Of a stretch of DNA of 64,000 nt, positions 19,701 to 28,056 are shown in pieces. Made by a program: the position numbers and the translations under genes. Position 1 is the first letter of the stretch, and every line of letters begins with the position of its first letter. The stretch comes from Thiocapsa imhoffii (GTDB lineage Bacteria > Pseudomonadota > Gammaproteobacteria > Chromatiales > Chromatiaceae): NCBI RefSeq assembly GCF_016583985.1, contig NZ_NRSD01000016.1:45379-109378 (forward strand). The letters run 5' to 3'. The notes under the pieces are model-generated. The model had not been told where the DNA came from. It was given only the letters and a program-made list of their open reading frames with translations, and did no database searches.

Positions 19701-20402
19701 CCAGGAGGCGATCTTGCGTCGTTCGGTGGAAAGAGCGATCTCGGCATCGGTATCCGCGATGCAGGACACCACCATCCGCTGGAGGTCCTGGAAGTCGGTG
19801 CGGCGCAGGAACATGCCGCTGACAATCTTCTCGATGTGGGTGAGATGATGGCCGCTGCCCACGCAGGCATAGTCGGCAACCAGGGCACGTTGGCGCTGCC
19901 CGGCCTTCCCGCCGCCGGCTTTGCCCTGGATGATGGCGCGATACTCGCTGACGGAGGAGATCGCTTCGGTGTGGATCACGCCCTTGAGCTTGAAGTGCCG
20001 GCGCAAGTCGGGGACCTGAAGGATGTTGATGCCGTCCGGCAGCACGAAGAGGTCCGCCCGATAGGGCGAGCGTACAAACCGGTACCGCCGCTCCCCGCCC
20101 TGCTGACTGGCGTGCAGGATCACCATGCAGGGAACATCGCGACGCAGGTACTCGAAGCAGATGTAGGAGGTGAGTCGCGGCAGGTAGTAGCCGTTGAAGT
20201 CCAGACGGTTGGTCTCGGTACCGACGATGCGGGACGGATTCTCGCCGTAGAAGATGGGCACCAACTGGAGCAGCGTGGTCTTGCCCCGGCCGTTGCGGCC
20301 GGTGAGCACGGCGCCGCCAGTCAGCGGGAACTCCACGACCCGTCCGGGGCTGTAGGAGTCGATGAGGATGAGCCGCAGGAGCTGATAGTCCATCGAGATC
20401 AT
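16695..20402 (-). CDS. SMC/SbcC-like ATPase of Wadjet/MksBEFG-like system (JetC/MksB-like)
   Basis: A 1235-residue SMC-type motor. Walker A is TGRNGRGKTTLL with Lys41. Walker B with the catalytic acid is VVWALDELKDLD near the C-terminus. A signature-like SSHGLSYLIL precedes it. Between the heads lie about 900 residues dominated by coiled coil (many Glu, Arg, Gln and Ala heptads from about 255 to 860), with a short central hinge-like part near 560-640. In Wadjet and Mks systems this ATPase extrudes DNA loops and recognises small closed circles. ATGs at 20402 and 20393 are both possible. It is the first gene of the core operon, unlike the usual third place of jetC. Confidence 0.8.
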   Translation of the reverse strand: MISMDYQLLRLILIDSYSPGRVVEFPLTGGAVLTGRNGRGKTTLLQLVPIFYGENPSRIVGTETNRLDFNGYYLPRLTSYICFEYLRRDVPCMVILHASQQGGERRYRFVRSPYRADLFVLPDGINILQVPDLRRHFKLKGVIHTEAISSVSEYRAIIQGKAGGGKAGQRQRALVADYACVGSGHHLTHIEKIVSGMFLRRTDFQDLQRMVVSCIADTDAEIALSTERRKIASWPEHYLAYTGAMDEARPMNEVLEREARLVAVESELGRLHARVLRLLTHLEDAAAENRRVRARRATEAQAEEQDHRRTAEGIRNRRDTAGLEAKDQEDRATALDRQHADWLNRDLPAKAALLLREPELRDLRGRLQRRREALLGEQEQISFKYERLLNDLDRRHTQAEKTTSEARTALFQAFEPRLKTLETEARTDLAGLRATHAAERQILDARLQETRERKGEYRQLARAPQSDPALVEIRDAKRAAVETLEREWQAADRAVRDGREVLDQAKASHQEHEKHLQRLQQQGGELDQRRQTCLLQQSPGESTLLHFLRSHRSDWVFDIAKVVREDLLVRTDLDPELIDTLPTLYGVGLDLGQVDAHLAADEAGLRRAIADIEDQQAAVDALRTQAERALAECERERRQSDERLSLAGAELRMTETRLASAREELKAAQHQVNRSLAAAAGRAKAQLAEVEQAVQALQAELRELDHRNGEAIQAREDQLAQDREALETQRQTALAAHDSEQVERRRRQGEERNGIELERDRALGAAGVDTAALARLEQEVTGVEKDIARIDQSRTEVSQWQLWARNDWPRRDEYARAAQAARALESAARADLTAEERRWSARTAEHDAALHHQDREHEQLERELAAIRKRLDGFRAYPPDPQVQAEPYDPGWSLEALAAQANANQTQAAAQLQAIGTLVEGIKRAFSARRDTPPDQFYESHRATLGPDASARAWIPIFKSWFDSEHDAYRRTLAVEANQIAGAIVAFHRDMDAFHRKTQQFNRELQQSLDENLGFESVSRVTVEVKSVIRELEYWGPIETMAEDHRAWLRLEGHDLPPPEFAATLRTLLEHWEVREGIRAALPSLIRIQGEVVENGQARTFRKAADLERVSSHGLSYLILCVIFIAFINRIRRQAKVEVVWALDELKDLDLGNIEALLTILKRNAITLVSAFPDPDADVLALFRHRFTVEEGRRLLEARVVGLDGNTFDPTLAPDEQADSTDSVEPTSDLVDTDV

Positions 20403-20455
20403 TAGGTGGATGAGCTTCGGGGACTACCGATTCGGGAGACCGCTCACCACACGCG

Positions 20456-20479
20456 GTCTTACGGGAGGTCTTACGGGAG
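20456..20479. repeat. Tandem 12-bp duplication at the SEC-C gene end
   Basis: GTCTTACGGGAG occurs twice in direct succession, at 20456-20467 and 20468-20479. The second copy contains the stop codon of the SEC-C gene (minus strand), so the first copy is a duplicated stop region, probably a slippage event. Confidence 0.85.
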
Positions 20480-21259
20480 GCAGCATTTCTTGTACTTCTT
20501 CCCGCTGCCACAGGGGCAGGGATCGTTGCGCCCGACCTTCTTATCGGGTTTGCGCAGGGTAGGCTGAGGGAAGTCGTACAGTTGGGTCAGATCCGGTCTG
20601 GGCGTGATGCGCTGTGTCCGTAGCCCTAGTTCGATTTCGACGTCTTCGATGTCGCCACAGGCAAAGAGGTCAACGTTCCCGCTACGGTAGAGACGTCGGA
20701 GCGTGTCAATCGAGCTTCGTGCCTCAAGATCAAGAAGCACAATGACCACGTTCCCGTTCAAGCCGGTGGCGCTTGGGTCGGGATCATCCAAATACTCGGT
20801 GAGTCGTGCGATGACCTGATTCTTTGCTGATGGATGGTGCCCGGCAAGCTGACCCAGGGCATCTGCCGCGAGCATCCGGACAAACTCTGAGCGGCTAGCG
20901 TCTTCCAAAAAATCGACCAGCGGGCCGATTGCATGCTCGCCGATCATCCCGAGTGCAGCGGGTATTTCCATCGACGCGTACTCGTCATCGTATAGGGTAT
21001 CTAACAAATGAATGAGTGGATCGATGGCGCGGGAATCCCCGATCTGGCCAAGGGCACGCCAAGCGTGAAGCGGCACCCAAACTGCGTTGCTTTCTTGCGG
21101 AGCACCGTGCAGTAAAGGATCGACCGCCAGTTGAATTAAATCGTCAACGTCCGCCGACCCGATTCCGTACTGGCTGTATTCCGGCCATTCGACCTGGGGC
21201 CATTCGGGCTTACCCAGATCAAGAAGGTTGCGCAGGTTTTGCTTTCGTTCAAGCGTCAT
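20471..21259 (-). CDS. HEAT-repeat protein with C-terminal SEC-C zinc motif
   Basis: A 262-residue protein placed directly upstream of the SMC operon on the same strand, with 68 bases between. The middle is built of HEAT-like helical pairs ([57 protein letters not shown]). The last 22 residues form a SEC-C zinc-binding motif, ending [19 protein letters not shown], as in SecA and many unrelated proteins, where it mediates contacts with protein or nucleic acid. I chose the ATG at 21259 because GAGGAA precedes it at the right distance; a start at 21325 would add 22 unremarkable residues. Co-transcription with the SMC genes is possible but unproven. Confidence 0.75.
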   Translation of the reverse strand: MTLERKQNLRNLLDLGKPEWPQVEWPEYSQYGIGSADVDDLIQLAVDPLLHGAPQESNAVWVPLHAWRALGQIGDSRAIDPLIHLLDTLYDDEYASMEIPAALGMIGEHAIGPLVDFLEDASRSEFVRMLAADALGQLAGHHPSAKNQVIARLTEYLDDPDPSATGLNGNVVIVLLDLEARSSIDTLRRLYRSGNVDLFACGDIEDVEIELGLRTQRITPRPDLTQLYDFPQPTLRKPDKKVGRNDPCPCGSGKKYKKCCLP

Positions 21260-21785
21260 CTCTTCCTCAAACCTTCGTCGTGATCGCTCGTGTAGTGGGG
21301 TTAAACGTCCGAAAGGTGGCATCAATCACCTGGTGGTGATGGAGCCCCCCGGTGCCGTGCGGCCCAGGCCTCGGGGAACGCAACACGCACGGTGGGACGT
21401 TGATGTGCCACGCCCTGCCAGCATGGATGCGCCGGTACGTCACGCCCTACTGCCGCCTCCCCGCACCGCTCGCCGTCGTTCACCACCCACGCCCCGCGCC
21501 GTCGCACACGCCCTTCCAAATTGTTCCACCCAAACCCCTTCAACGCAATCGGCACCATGCTGGGCGTGCCGCCTGCTCATTCGACTGGGATGAGGCTCCC
21601 CTGCGAGTACGGCCACCTTCCCTAATGGTTTTCCCCCTTAAATCGTCAACTTTCATCAGGGAGAGCGGTGGGCCTACTTCGGGGTGCTTGAACACCAGCA
21701 CCCGTCGGGAGAGTCTCTTGTTTGCGAAGACAAAGAGGCTGCGCCAGTGTGCCACGCCTGACTTGAAAGCCCCTCGTTTTTCGCC
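21260..21785. other. Intergenic, gene-poor
   Basis: No reading frame here resembles a protein I know. The sequence differs from its neighbours in having alternating AT- and GC-rich patches and may be insertion-sequence debris, since a zinc-ribbon gene fragment follows immediately. Confidence 0.35.
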
Positions 21786-22013
21786 TTGTTGCTGGACATC
21801 GACGAGGCTGCCCGAGCGGAGGGTTGCCCCTCCTGTGGCAGCACGCTGCATCAGGCCGACGACCCCCGTAAACCCCGAGGCTGTCCGGAGTCATGGCGCG
21901 AGGCGTTTGCGACGCGTCGCAGCTTCTGCTGTGCGCAGTGTCGGCGACGCCTGACGCCGCGCTCGGTTCAGCGCAAGGATGAGGCATTGGTCCTCTTCAA
22001 GCGTTGCGAGCCC
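21786..22013 (+). pseudogene. Fragment of a transposon-associated zinc-ribbon protein
   Basis: The frame reads EGCPSCGSTLHQADDPRKPRG, then RRSFCCAQCRRRLTPRSV. It carries a CxxC and a CCxxC pair, resembling the zinc-binding start of a hypothetical protein often found with transposases (CPxCGGxLHRADYPRKPRG type). After TPRSV the sequence no longer follows that family, so only the N-terminal part survives. No ribosome site is seen. I give this as a remnant, from memory of the family. Confidence 0.4.
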
Positions 22014-22413
22014 GCCCGTAAGGAGCGCGGCGAACGGTGCCCAAGCAACGGAGCGGCTAATCGGGGTGTCGGGCGCATCATCAGTGGACGTCATGGCTAT
22101 CGAAGCTCCTTTTCAGCGTAGAGGACAATAACCTTAAGGATATTCTGGAGTCACGTGCTCGTGTCGGGCTGAAGTATAGTTTGCCCAGCGAGGCAAGAGT
22201 GAACCTGCCTGTCGTATGGCTCGGCAGGGAGATCGTTGCAGCCATCTATCCGGCATCCTGATGAGGTGTCGCTGTCGACCCTCGTGCTTTAATGGAGTGC
22301 GCGAGCCGTCTAGTCCTCATCACAACGGCAGTCTCAGGTGCAGTGGGCTGGTGGGTCGGCCAAGATCTCCGAACGGCAGGTCGTGCCAGCTGCGCCACCG
22401 TCTTCACCACTAC

Positions 22414-22629
22414 TTGGATCCGGCTGTCATGGGCGGCAAGCCCTGCATCCGAGGTCTGCGGGTCACGGTCGGGACGGTGCTCAGACTCATGGCCGAGGGT
22501 GTCGGCAGAGAGCGCATCCTTGTCGCATATCCCTATCTCGAGCCCGAGGACCTGGATGCAGCGCTGGCCTATGCCGCCTGGCGTCTGGAAGAACGTGAAG
22601 AGGACATGACATGTGCATCCCTTACATAA
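22414..22629 (+). CDS. DUF433 antitoxin-like protein (TTG start, isolated)
   Basis: About 71 residues. [19 protein letters not shown] and [21 protein letters not shown], then [17 protein letters not shown], are a full DUF433 domain, the antitoxin normally paired with a DUF5615 PIN-like nuclease. No ATG lies near the domain start; TTG at 22414 is the only sensible one. The end (DMTCASLT) departs from the usual and no toxin gene follows. Instead, a piece of carbonic anhydrase on the other strand comes next. It is probably a solitary or dying copy. Confidence 0.5.
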   Translation: MDPAVMGGKPCIRGLRVTVGTVLRLMAEGVGRERILVAYPYLEPEDLDAALAYAAWRLEEREEDMTCASLT

Positions 22630-22634
22630 AGCCC

Positions 22635-22772
22635 GGCGTATTTGTCCGGGTCGAGGCGTGCATCCATACAGTTCAGGATGGCGAAGTATCGTCCCGGTGG
22701 CATCGGCAAGTCGCCCTTTCCGAATTCCGCCGCATACAGGGCGTTGGTGTTCAAGACCTCTTCGAATGGACA
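22635..22772 (-). pseudogene. N-terminal fragment of a beta-carbonic anhydrase
   Basis: On the minus strand the frame reads [36 protein letters not shown] and [15 protein letters not shown]. This matches the start of small beta-carbonic anhydrases, including the zinc-site CMDARL (Cys, Asp, Arg). The match stops abruptly after DAHV, where the zinc His-x-x-Cys half should come later, and no start codon is seen. It is a stub wedged between the DUF433 gene and the phospholipase D gene. Confidence 0.6.
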
Positions 22773-22790
22773 TGCAACTGAAATCTGCTG

Positions 22791-24206
22791 ATGAAACGCA
22801 TCTTGCTCGTACTGCTTGCCCTTCTTCTGGCCACTGGTCTTTACCACACATTCAAGCCACTGCCGCCCGGGATCAGCGTTGCGGCACCGCTGCGCCCGGT
22901 GCATGAGGTGGAGTTTCTGGCCGATCACACCTGGCTGGATGCCGCGGGCAAACGGCACACGCGACAGGCCATCTTCGATCGTGCGTTCGCGTTGATCCAG
23001 GGTGCAAACAGACTTCTGGTTGTGGACATGTTTCTGTTTAATGCCATGCAGGGGCAGATCACCGAAACACACCGGCCACTCTCTCAGGAGTTGACGGAGA
23101 CCCTACTCCAGCGCATGCGCGACCGGCCGGAGCTCGCGGTGGTCATCATCACCGACCCCTTCAACAACCTCTACGGAGGGGTCAGGGCGCCGCACTTGGA
23201 TGCCCTTGAGGCAGCGGGGGCGCATCTGGTCTACACCGCGCTCGGCCGACTGCGTGATCCCAACCCTGTTTGGTCGACGGTTTGGAGACTCTGCTGCCAG
23301 TGGCTCGGCAACAGCACTCCTGGCTGGCTCCCCAATCCGGTGGGCGAGGAGCCGGTCACGCTGCGGACTTATTTGGCATTGCTCAACCTCAAGGCCAATC
23401 ACCGCAAAACAATCGTGGCGGATGACGGCGATGACTGGGTGGCACTGGTGACGTCGGCCAATCCCCATGATGCGAGCAGCGCCCATGTGAACACGGCGGT
23501 GGTCTTTCGTGGCCAAGCCGCATTGGATCTCCTGGAGGCCGAGACCGCCGTGATTCGCTTTTCCGCTGGAACGGTGCCATTCGAAATCCCGGCCGCTCAA
23601 GAGACGCCGGTGCAGAGTTCTCTTCAGGCACAGATCATCACCGAGAGTCGAATCCGCGTGGCGGCACTCGACACCATCGAAAGCGCGGGTCAGGGCGATC
23701 GGCTCGATATCGCCATGTTCTATTTCTCGCATGAGGGCCTGATCCAAGCGGTGAAGCAGGCCGCGGACCGAGGCGTCGCGGTCCGTATCCTGCTCGACCC
23801 CAACCGGGATGCCTTCGGCCGGGAGAAACGAGGCATTCCAAATCGCCAGACCGGGCGTCGTTTCCATGACGCCGGAATCCCAGTGCGTTGGTGTCAGACG
23901 AGCGGGGAGCAATGTCACGCCAAGCAGTTTGTTCTGGAGCGTGCCGATGGGCAAGCTGTACTCATCACCGGTTCGGCGAATTTCACCCGGCGAAATCTGG
24001 ACGATTTCAATCTAGAGGCGAATGTCCTGTTCTCAGGTCCAGCGGACGATCCGTTCCTCCGCACGGCACGAACCTGGTTCGAGCAACGCTGGCACAACGA
24101 GCCGGATTGGCAGGTTTCCGATCCTTACGAGACCTGGGAGGATCGCTCCGTTTTGCGGTCTCTGCAGGCATGGCTCGGAGAGCATTTCGGCTGGTCCAGT
24201 TTCTAG
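22791..24206 (+). CDS. Phospholipase D-like / cardiolipin synthase-type protein
   Basis: A 471-residue protein anchored by an N-terminal hydrophobic segment ([20 protein letters not shown]), so the catalytic domains probably lie in the periplasm. Two HKD-type motifs are present: [22 protein letters not shown] at about 202-222 and [25 protein letters not shown] at about 375-400. Both have H-x-K followed by the G/T-S-A-N strand. Such proteins move phosphatidyl groups or hydrolyse phosphodiesters. The family fits cardiolipin synthase relatives, but a nuclease role is not excluded. It is full length and has no operon partner. Confidence 0.85.
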   Translation: MKRILLVLLALLLATGLYHTFKPLPPGISVAAPLRPVHEVEFLADHTWLDAAGKRHTRQAIFDRAFALIQGANRLLVVDMFLFNAMQGQITETHRPLSQELTETLLQRMRDRPELAVVIITDPFNNLYGGVRAPHLDALEAAGAHLVYTALGRLRDPNPVWSTVWRLCCQWLGNSTPGWLPNPVGEEPVTLRTYLALLNLKANHRKTIVADDGDDWVALVTSANPHDASSAHVNTAVVFRGQAALDLLEAETAVIRFSAGTVPFEIPAAQETPVQSSLQAQIITESRIRVAALDTIESAGQGDRLDIAMFYFSHEGLIQAVKQAADRGVAVRILLDPNRDAFGREKRGIPNRQTGRRFHDAGIPVRWCQTSGEQCHAKQFVLERADGQAVLITGSANFTRRNLDDFNLEANVLFSGPADDPFLRTARTWFEQRWHNEPDWQVSDPYETWEDRSVLRSLQAWLGEHFGWSSF

Positions 24207-24305
24207 TCGCTTGACTCAAGATTGCGGTCACATCAAGCGCTCACTGCGCCTGGACTGTCGCTGCGGTATAAAGACACTTTGGTTCAGCCTCAGGACGATT
24301 CCACC

Positions 24306-25289
24306 ATGCCGTTCGATCGGATCCCAACCCACACCTCGCAACTGATCCTCGTGCTCTGCTGTCTGATGCTCGCCTCTGCCCTACCCGCTCTGGCGGATCG
24401 TGGTCCCGACCTGCCGGACTATCCGGCGGACCAGGTTGCCCCCGATCTCTATGTGATCCATGGACCGCTGGACTATCCGACGCCCGAGAACCAGGGCTTC
24501 ATGAACAACCCAGCCTTCCTAGTCACGGAGACCGGCGTGATCGTCGTGGATCCCGGATCGAGTGTTCAGACGGGCGAGATGGTTCTGCGCCAGATCCGCA
24601 AGGTGACCGACAAGCCGCTGCTCGCAGTACTGAACACGCATGTGCACGGGGACCATTGGCTCGGCAATCAGGCGATGCTGGCCGCGGCACCACAGATCCC
24701 GATCTACGGGCATCCCGAGATGCTGAAGCTGGTCGCCGAGGGGGCCGGCGAAGAGTGGGTGCAACGGATGCTGAACGCGACCGAAGGAGCTAGCGAGGGG
24801 ACGATCGCCATGGGCCCGACGCACGCGCTCGAGGGTGGCGAGACCCTCTCGATCGGGGGACTCACCTTCAAGACCCATCATGATCCCCATGTCCACAGCA
24901 CCTCCGATCTGATGTTCGAGATCCCGGAGCTCGAGGTTCTGTTCCTGGGCGATAACGCGTGCAATGGACGCATTGTGCGCATGGATGACGGCTCCTTCAG
25001 CGGCAGTATCAACGCCTTGGATGCGGTCCAAGCCTCGGTCACGGCAAGCGTCCTGATTCCGGGACATGGGCAAACCGGCGGCTGGGAGATCGTCGATGCC
25101 TACCGCGCCTATCTGACTGGGGTTTACGAGGGCGTCGCCGCCTTGTACGAGAGCGGCAGCAGCGACTTCGAGATGCGTCCGCTCATCGCCGAGCAGCTTG
25201 CCCGCTTCAAGGATTGGCCGGGATTCGAGGAGGAATTGGGCCGGCATATCTCGCTTGCCTATCTGGAGGTCGAAGCGAACCTGTTCTAA
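24306..25289 (+). CDS. Secreted metallo-beta-lactamase-fold hydrolase
   Basis: A 327-residue protein with a clear signal peptide (hydrophobic 10-28, cut near ALA-DRG). The MBL zinc site is visible: NTHVHGDHW gives His112, His114, Asp116 and His117. A further His (THHDPHVHS), Asp in FLGDNA and His in IPGHGQ complete it. This is the periplasmic SoxH-like / quinoprotein-relay type of MBL protein; some of these work in sulfur or alcohol metabolism, but the substrate is unknown. I chose the ATG at 24306, which begins the signal peptide. No neighbouring gene suggests a pathway. Confidence 0.83.
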   Translation: MPFDRIPTHTSQLILVLCCLMLASALPALADRGPDLPDYPADQVAPDLYVIHGPLDYPTPENQGFMNNPAFLVTETGVIVVDPGSSVQTGEMVLRQIRKVTDKPLLAVLNTHVHGDHWLGNQAMLAAAPQIPIYGHPEMLKLVAEGAGEEWVQRMLNATEGASEGTIAMGPTHALEGGETLSIGGLTFKTHHDPHVHSTSDLMFEIPELEVLFLGDNACNGRIVRMDDGSFSGSINALDAVQASVTASVLIPGHGQTGGWEIVDAYRAYLTGVYEGVAALYESGSSDFEMRPLIAEQLARFKDWPGFEEELGRHISLAYLEVEANLF

Positions 25290-25398
25290 GCGGATCGCGC
25301 CGCTCGACATGTCGCTCGATCGCTGCCGCTGCTGGTCCCGGTAGCGGAGATGGCGACTCAGGCACCACACAACCCTGACCGCTCCTAGGAGACCCCTC

Positions 25399-26265
25399 AT
25401 GACCATGCTGCCCCTGCCCGCGCAAAAACAACTGACCACCATGCTCGGCCATCCAGTCGCCGAAAACCCCATTGACCGCATGTTCGACGCCGTGTTTGCC
25501 CACCATGGTCTCAACTGGCAGTTCTGGAAATGCGACATCGCCTCGGAAGCCAGCCTGGCCGCGGCAATCGCAGGGATCCGAGCATTGGGCTTTGCCGGGG
25601 CGTGCATCACCGTGCCCTACAAGGTGGCTGCCATCCCGTTTCTCGATGAGGTCGATGCGGATGTGCAAGCCATCGGCGCCGCCAACTTCATGACCATCGA
25701 GGCCGGTCGCCTGATCGGCCACAACAACGACGGCAAGGGTGTCGTGAAGGCCATCGAAAAGGTCACGCCGATCGCGGGCAAGCGCGTGGCCATGCTCGGC
25801 GCTGGCGGGGCGGGCCGAGCCATGGCCGTGGAACTGGCTTGGGCGGGGGCGTCCCACATGACCCTCATCACCCGGCGCCAAGTCCAAGGCGAAGAGGTTG
25901 CCGCCACCGTGACCAAAGCATCCGGCGTGCCCGCCGTCTGGCAACCCTGGGTCGGCGAGGCCAAGATCCCCGCGGGCACTCAGATCCTCATGAACGCCAC
26001 CCATTTGGGCTGTGCGCCCGAGTTGGAATCCATCCCCCTCGATTGGGGCCAGATCACCCCGGACACCACAGTGGTGGATGTCATCACCAATCCGCGCATC
26101 ACCCCGTTCCTGCAGACGGCTCAGGACAAAGGACTACCCATCGTCGACGGTGTCGAGATGCTGGTTCAACTGGCGATGCAGATCTTTTCCGCCTGGACGG
26201 GCATTGCTGCCGATGAAGCGGTGTTTCAGCGGGCAGTCGCCCAAGCCTTAGGCGAGAGCGCCTGA
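25399..26265 (+). CDS. Shikimate/quinate dehydrogenase-like protein with altered substrate motif
   Basis: A 288-residue AroE-family oxidoreductase. The catalytic Lys75 is in CITVPYK, the NADP-binding loop is LGAGGAGRAMAVEL (about 133-146), and NNDGKG at 109-114 replaces the usual NTDxxG. The shikimate-binding loop near the N-terminus, normally SxSxSPxxHN, reads HPVAENPIDRMF, so the two Ser that hold the shikimate carboxylate are missing. The substrate is therefore probably not shikimate; quinate, hydroxyshikimate-like or unrelated acids are candidates. AGGAGACC precedes the ATG. No other aromatic pathway gene is near. Confidence 0.85.
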   Translation: MTMLPLPAQKQLTTMLGHPVAENPIDRMFDAVFAHHGLNWQFWKCDIASEASLAAAIAGIRALGFAGACITVPYKVAAIPFLDEVDADVQAIGAANFMTIEAGRLIGHNNDGKGVVKAIEKVTPIAGKRVAMLGAGGAGRAMAVELAWAGASHMTLITRRQVQGEEVAATVTKASGVPAVWQPWVGEAKIPAGTQILMNATHLGCAPELESIPLDWGQITPDTTVVDVITNPRITPFLQTAQDKGLPIVDGVEMLVQLAMQIFSAWTGIAADEAVFQRAVAQALGESA

Positions 26266-26441
26266 CGCCGGGATCGCCGGGTGACGCCCATCCAGGGCGT
26301 CATTGCACGGGCGTCGAGTGAGCGTCTCGCGCGATGCAGGACAAGCTTCTGACACACGCGGATCTGATCCATCAGGTCCGCACCGAAATACTCCCCTTTC
26401 AAACGGATCCCGAACGGGTCGAGCCGGCGCCGGTCGCGTCC

Positions 26442-27788
26442 TCAGTCGAGCGCCTTGCTCAACTGCGACGCGGCAATCAGCAAGGGCGACCAAGAGGGAC
26501 CGAACGGCGGCGCATAGGCCAAGTCCATGTCATAGATCTGCTCGACGGTCATGCCGGCGTGGATCGCTGCCGCAGCGGTGTCGATCTTGTGTGCCGCCGC
26601 CTCGGGGCCGACCATGCAGCAGCCAAGCACCTTGCGCGTTTTGCGCTCGCCCAGCAGCCAGACCGAGAGCTTGCCGCCGCCCGGATAGTAGCCGGCACGG
26701 GTCGCGCCGACAATCTCGGTGCTCGCGGTGTCGAGTCCAGCCGCGTCGGCTTCCTCGCTCGACAACCCGGTGCGGGCGACCTCGAGTCCGAAGAATTTGA
26801 ACACGGCCGTGCCGAGCACCGGAGGTGCCGGTCGTTGATGGCCGAAGACGTTGTCGCCGGCGAGCTTGCCGGCACGATTGGCACGCAGCGCGAGCGGAAA
26901 CCAGACCGACTCGCCCGTGATGGCGTGGATCGCGTCGGCGCAGTCGCCGGCCGCATAAATGTGCTCGTTGGAGGTTCGCAGGGATTCGTCCACCGCGATC
27001 GACCCCGCGGCGCCAAGCGCCAGTCCCGCCGCCGAGGCCAGCTCGGACTCGGGTCGCACGCCGGTCGCGACCAGCACCAAATCGGCCTCGAGCCGCGCAT
27101 CGGAGGTCTCCACGGCGAGACCCGAACCGGTTCGCCCGATCGCCTCGACCCGCGTGCCGACCAGCATCTCGACCCCGTGCGCCTGCGCCTGCGCCACCAC
27201 GCGCGCCCGCAGGGTCTCGGGCAGCCAGGGCAGGATCTCCGGCAGGGCCTCCACCACGGTCACCTCGGCGCCCATCTCTCGGAAATTCTCGGTTGCTTCG
27301 AGCCCGATGTAGCCGGCGCCGATGACCAGCACATGCTTGGGCGGATGTGCCGCCATCGCCGCCTTGATGGTCCGTCCATCGTCGATGGTTTTGAGCGGAT
27401 AGGCGCCCTGCCCCCAAAGCGTGTCGAGCCCCTCGATCGGCGGTGCCCAGACCCGCGCACCAGTGCAGAGGATCAGTTTGTCGTAGTCGAGCACGAAATC
27501 GCCCTCGGCGTTGCGACCGCCGACCTGACGTCGGCTCGGGTCGATCCTCAGCACCTCGTGGCCGAGGCGCACGTCGATGTTGCGCTCCTCGCGAAAGCGC
27601 TGCGCGGAGATGACGAGCAGATCGTCCATATCCGTGTCCGGGGGGAGCTTGTAGGGCAGTCCGCAAGCGCCGTAGGAGACGTCCTGCGTCTTCTCGAGAA
27701 CCAGGATCTCGGCGTCTGGTCGTGCCCGCCTGGCCTGACTTGCCGCGCTCATGCCCGCGGCCACGCCGCCGATGATCACCACTCTCAT
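26442..27788 (-). CDS. FAD-dependent CoA-disulfide reductase-like oxidoreductase
   Basis: A 448-residue flavoprotein. The FAD dinucleotide fold starts MRVVIIGGVAAGMSAAS, and the NAD(P)H fold is VLVIGAGYIGLEATENF. The second FAD motif is YAAGDCADA. The single active Cys42 in SYGACGLPYKL is the hallmark of CoA-disulfide reductases, NADH oxidases and related persulfide reductases. The C-terminal dimerisation domain ends AYAPPFGPSWSPLL, as in this family. Roles include keeping CoA reduced or reducing polysulfide or persulfide. No rhodanese domain is fused. The ATG at 27788 begins the fold; the extension from 27830 is not needed. Confidence 0.88.
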   Translation of the reverse strand: MRVVIIGGVAAGMSAASQARRARPDAEILVLEKTQDVSYGACGLPYKLPPDTDMDDLLVISAQRFREERNIDVRLGHEVLRIDPSRRQVGGRNAEGDFVLDYDKLILCTGARVWAPPIEGLDTLWGQGAYPLKTIDDGRTIKAAMAAHPPKHVLVIGAGYIGLEATENFREMGAEVTVVEALPEILPWLPETLRARVVAQAQAHGVEMLVGTRVEAIGRTGSGLAVETSDARLEADLVLVATGVRPESELASAAGLALGAAGSIAVDESLRTSNEHIYAAGDCADAIHAITGESVWFPLALRANRAGKLAGDNVFGHQRPAPPVLGTAVFKFFGLEVARTGLSSEEADAAGLDTASTEIVGATRAGYYPGGGKLSVWLLGERKTRKVLGCCMVGPEAAAHKIDTAAAAIHAGMTVEQIYDMDLAYAPPFGPSWSPLLIAASQLSKALD

Positions 27789-28056
27789 AGTCGCTCCTCG
27801 CGCCGGATCGCTTTTGGACGGTTGCCGCACCGATGGTAGCCGCGGGGTATACCACCGACAAGTTCATGGCCACCGGTCGCGCAACCGATGAGGCAAACTG
27901 GCGTGCGATGGGGGCGGCGAGGTTGCAGGATCGGCGCGCGAGAGAGGCCAGCACGCAAGCACAGGGCATCAACACCTGATCGGCGCATAGAGCTTGTGAC
28001 CGGCGATGCTGGAGTGACCGACCTGGGCTGTTTGCAACCGTCTGTGACCGCTCGGC

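Noticed and set aside
19095..20405. A 436-codon open frame on the plus strand inside the SMC gene
   Set aside because: It is the mirror of the SMC coding region; the minus strand has Walker motifs and coiled coil, the plus frame has no recognisable content.
26334..27839. A 501-codon plus-strand frame over the flavoprotein
   Set aside because: The minus strand gives a clear FAD/NAD oxidoreductase; the plus frame is His/Arg-rich shadow sequence.
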